This document shows, piece by piece, positions 60,869 through 61,001 of a stretch of DNA of 61,001 nucleotides. The notes below the pieces were generated by a model that saw only the letters and a program-made list of their open reading frames with translations, was not told the DNA's origin and searched no databases. A program made the position numbers and the translations under genes. Every line of letters begins with the position of its first letter. Position 1 is the stretch's first letter. The DNA comes from Aromatoleum evansii (GTDB lineage: Bacteria; Pseudomonadota; Gammaproteobacteria; Burkholderiales; Rhodocyclaceae): assembly GCF_012910805.1 (NCBI RefSeq), contig NZ_WTVK01000035.1:1-61001 (forward strand), in the 5' to 3' direction.

Positions 60869-61001
60869 CTGGGTGGAGGCGGCGCTCGCGGCGGGCAACG
60901 AACGGCCGCCGATGGGGCTGCGCGTCAATCGCCTGCGTGGCAGTGTCGATGCCTACGCGTCCGAGCTGGACGCGGCCGGGTTTGCCCACCGGCGCCTGGG
61001 G
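60867..61001 (+). pseudogene. rsmB: Internal fragment of 16S rRNA methyltransferase gene rsmB
   Basis: The plus frame encodes '[21 protein letters not shown]' and continues '[18 protein letters not shown]'. This matches the N-terminal-domain end of RsmB, where E. coli has NNQRPPMWLRINR at the same place. The frame is open to the last base. About 150 residues that should precede it are absent, replaced by the ligase tail on the other strand. Confidence 0.8.

Noticed and set aside
60665-60928. A complete small 87-residue gene at the right end
   Set aside because: Only the last ~67 residues look like a ligase tail; the first 20 come from the antisense of the rsmB fragment, so the ATG is not a real start.

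Overview
The window is about 61 kb of GC-rich DNA that reads like a draft contig from a denitrifying betaproteobacterium of the Rhodocyclales type (Azoarcus/Thauera/Aromatoleum-like). That placement is an inference from the Nap/NarXL/Dnr gene set, the DUF3460 and CreA proteins, the gmk-rpoZ-spoT order and the codon use; no rRNA or tRNA gene is visible to confirm it. Bases 1-19 are exactly the Nextera/Tn5 mosaic-end adapter. The last ~140 bases hold fragments of two unrelated genes (an acyl-CoA ligase tail and an internal piece of rsmB) that meet at one point. Both ends therefore look like sequencing or assembly artefacts.

Region 1 (67-20799) is the unusual part. It carries three c7-type triheme cytochromes, a class I cytochrome c, two NHL-type propeller proteins (one a lipoprotein), two 'two-component-regulator-propeller' proteins without any kinase part, a system II-type CcsB/CcsA pair, a lone heme-copper-oxidase-subunit-I-like membrane protein, a second CcmC-CcmD-TlpA set, TPR and Sel1 proteins, a Tat-exported multicopper oxidase, a periplasmic protein with two PilJ-like halves, a pair of paralogous unknown helical periplasmic proteins, and a histidine kinase/sigma54 response-regulator pair in the middle. 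An 18-bp 7-4-7 palindrome followed about 105-116 bp later by a sigma54 -24/-12 promoter precedes both the cytochrome operon (6637) and the ccmC2 operon (8918). The same palindrome recurs upstream of the distant fourth triheme cytochrome (52892). A further sigma54-type promoter faces the minus-strand operon 14220-10475. I propose one sigma54-controlled periplasmic electron-transfer system.

Region 2 (21186-28238, minus) is a complete ccmABCDEFGHI cytochrome c maturation operon. Region 3 (28353-37336, minus) is napFDAGHBC for periplasmic nitrate reductase preceded by narXL. An FNR/Dnr-type box lies before napF and a perfect NarL 7-2-7 site lies between narX and a divergent Crp/Fnr-family gene (37556). 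A strong terminator separates nap from ccm.

Region 4 (38253-61001) is mostly ordinary chromosome: an exonuclease/GIY-YIG fusion, a DUF3460 protein, a LysE-family transporter broken by one in-frame amber codon, a MocR regulator with clear operator repeats, the gmk-rpoZ-spoT-cobW block, a DUF2157/DUF4401/GDYxxLxY trio, a PHA depolymerase, a DnaJ-like protein, a DsbA-family protein, the fourth triheme cytochrome, CreA, a duplicated-domain lipoprotein, TlpA, a transglutaminase-like protein, an alpha/beta hydrolase, an MFS-acyltransferase fusion and an amidohydrolase. REP-type palindromes occur near 42.3 kb and 54.6 kb. No insertion sequence, prophage, CRISPR array, tRNA or rRNA was found.
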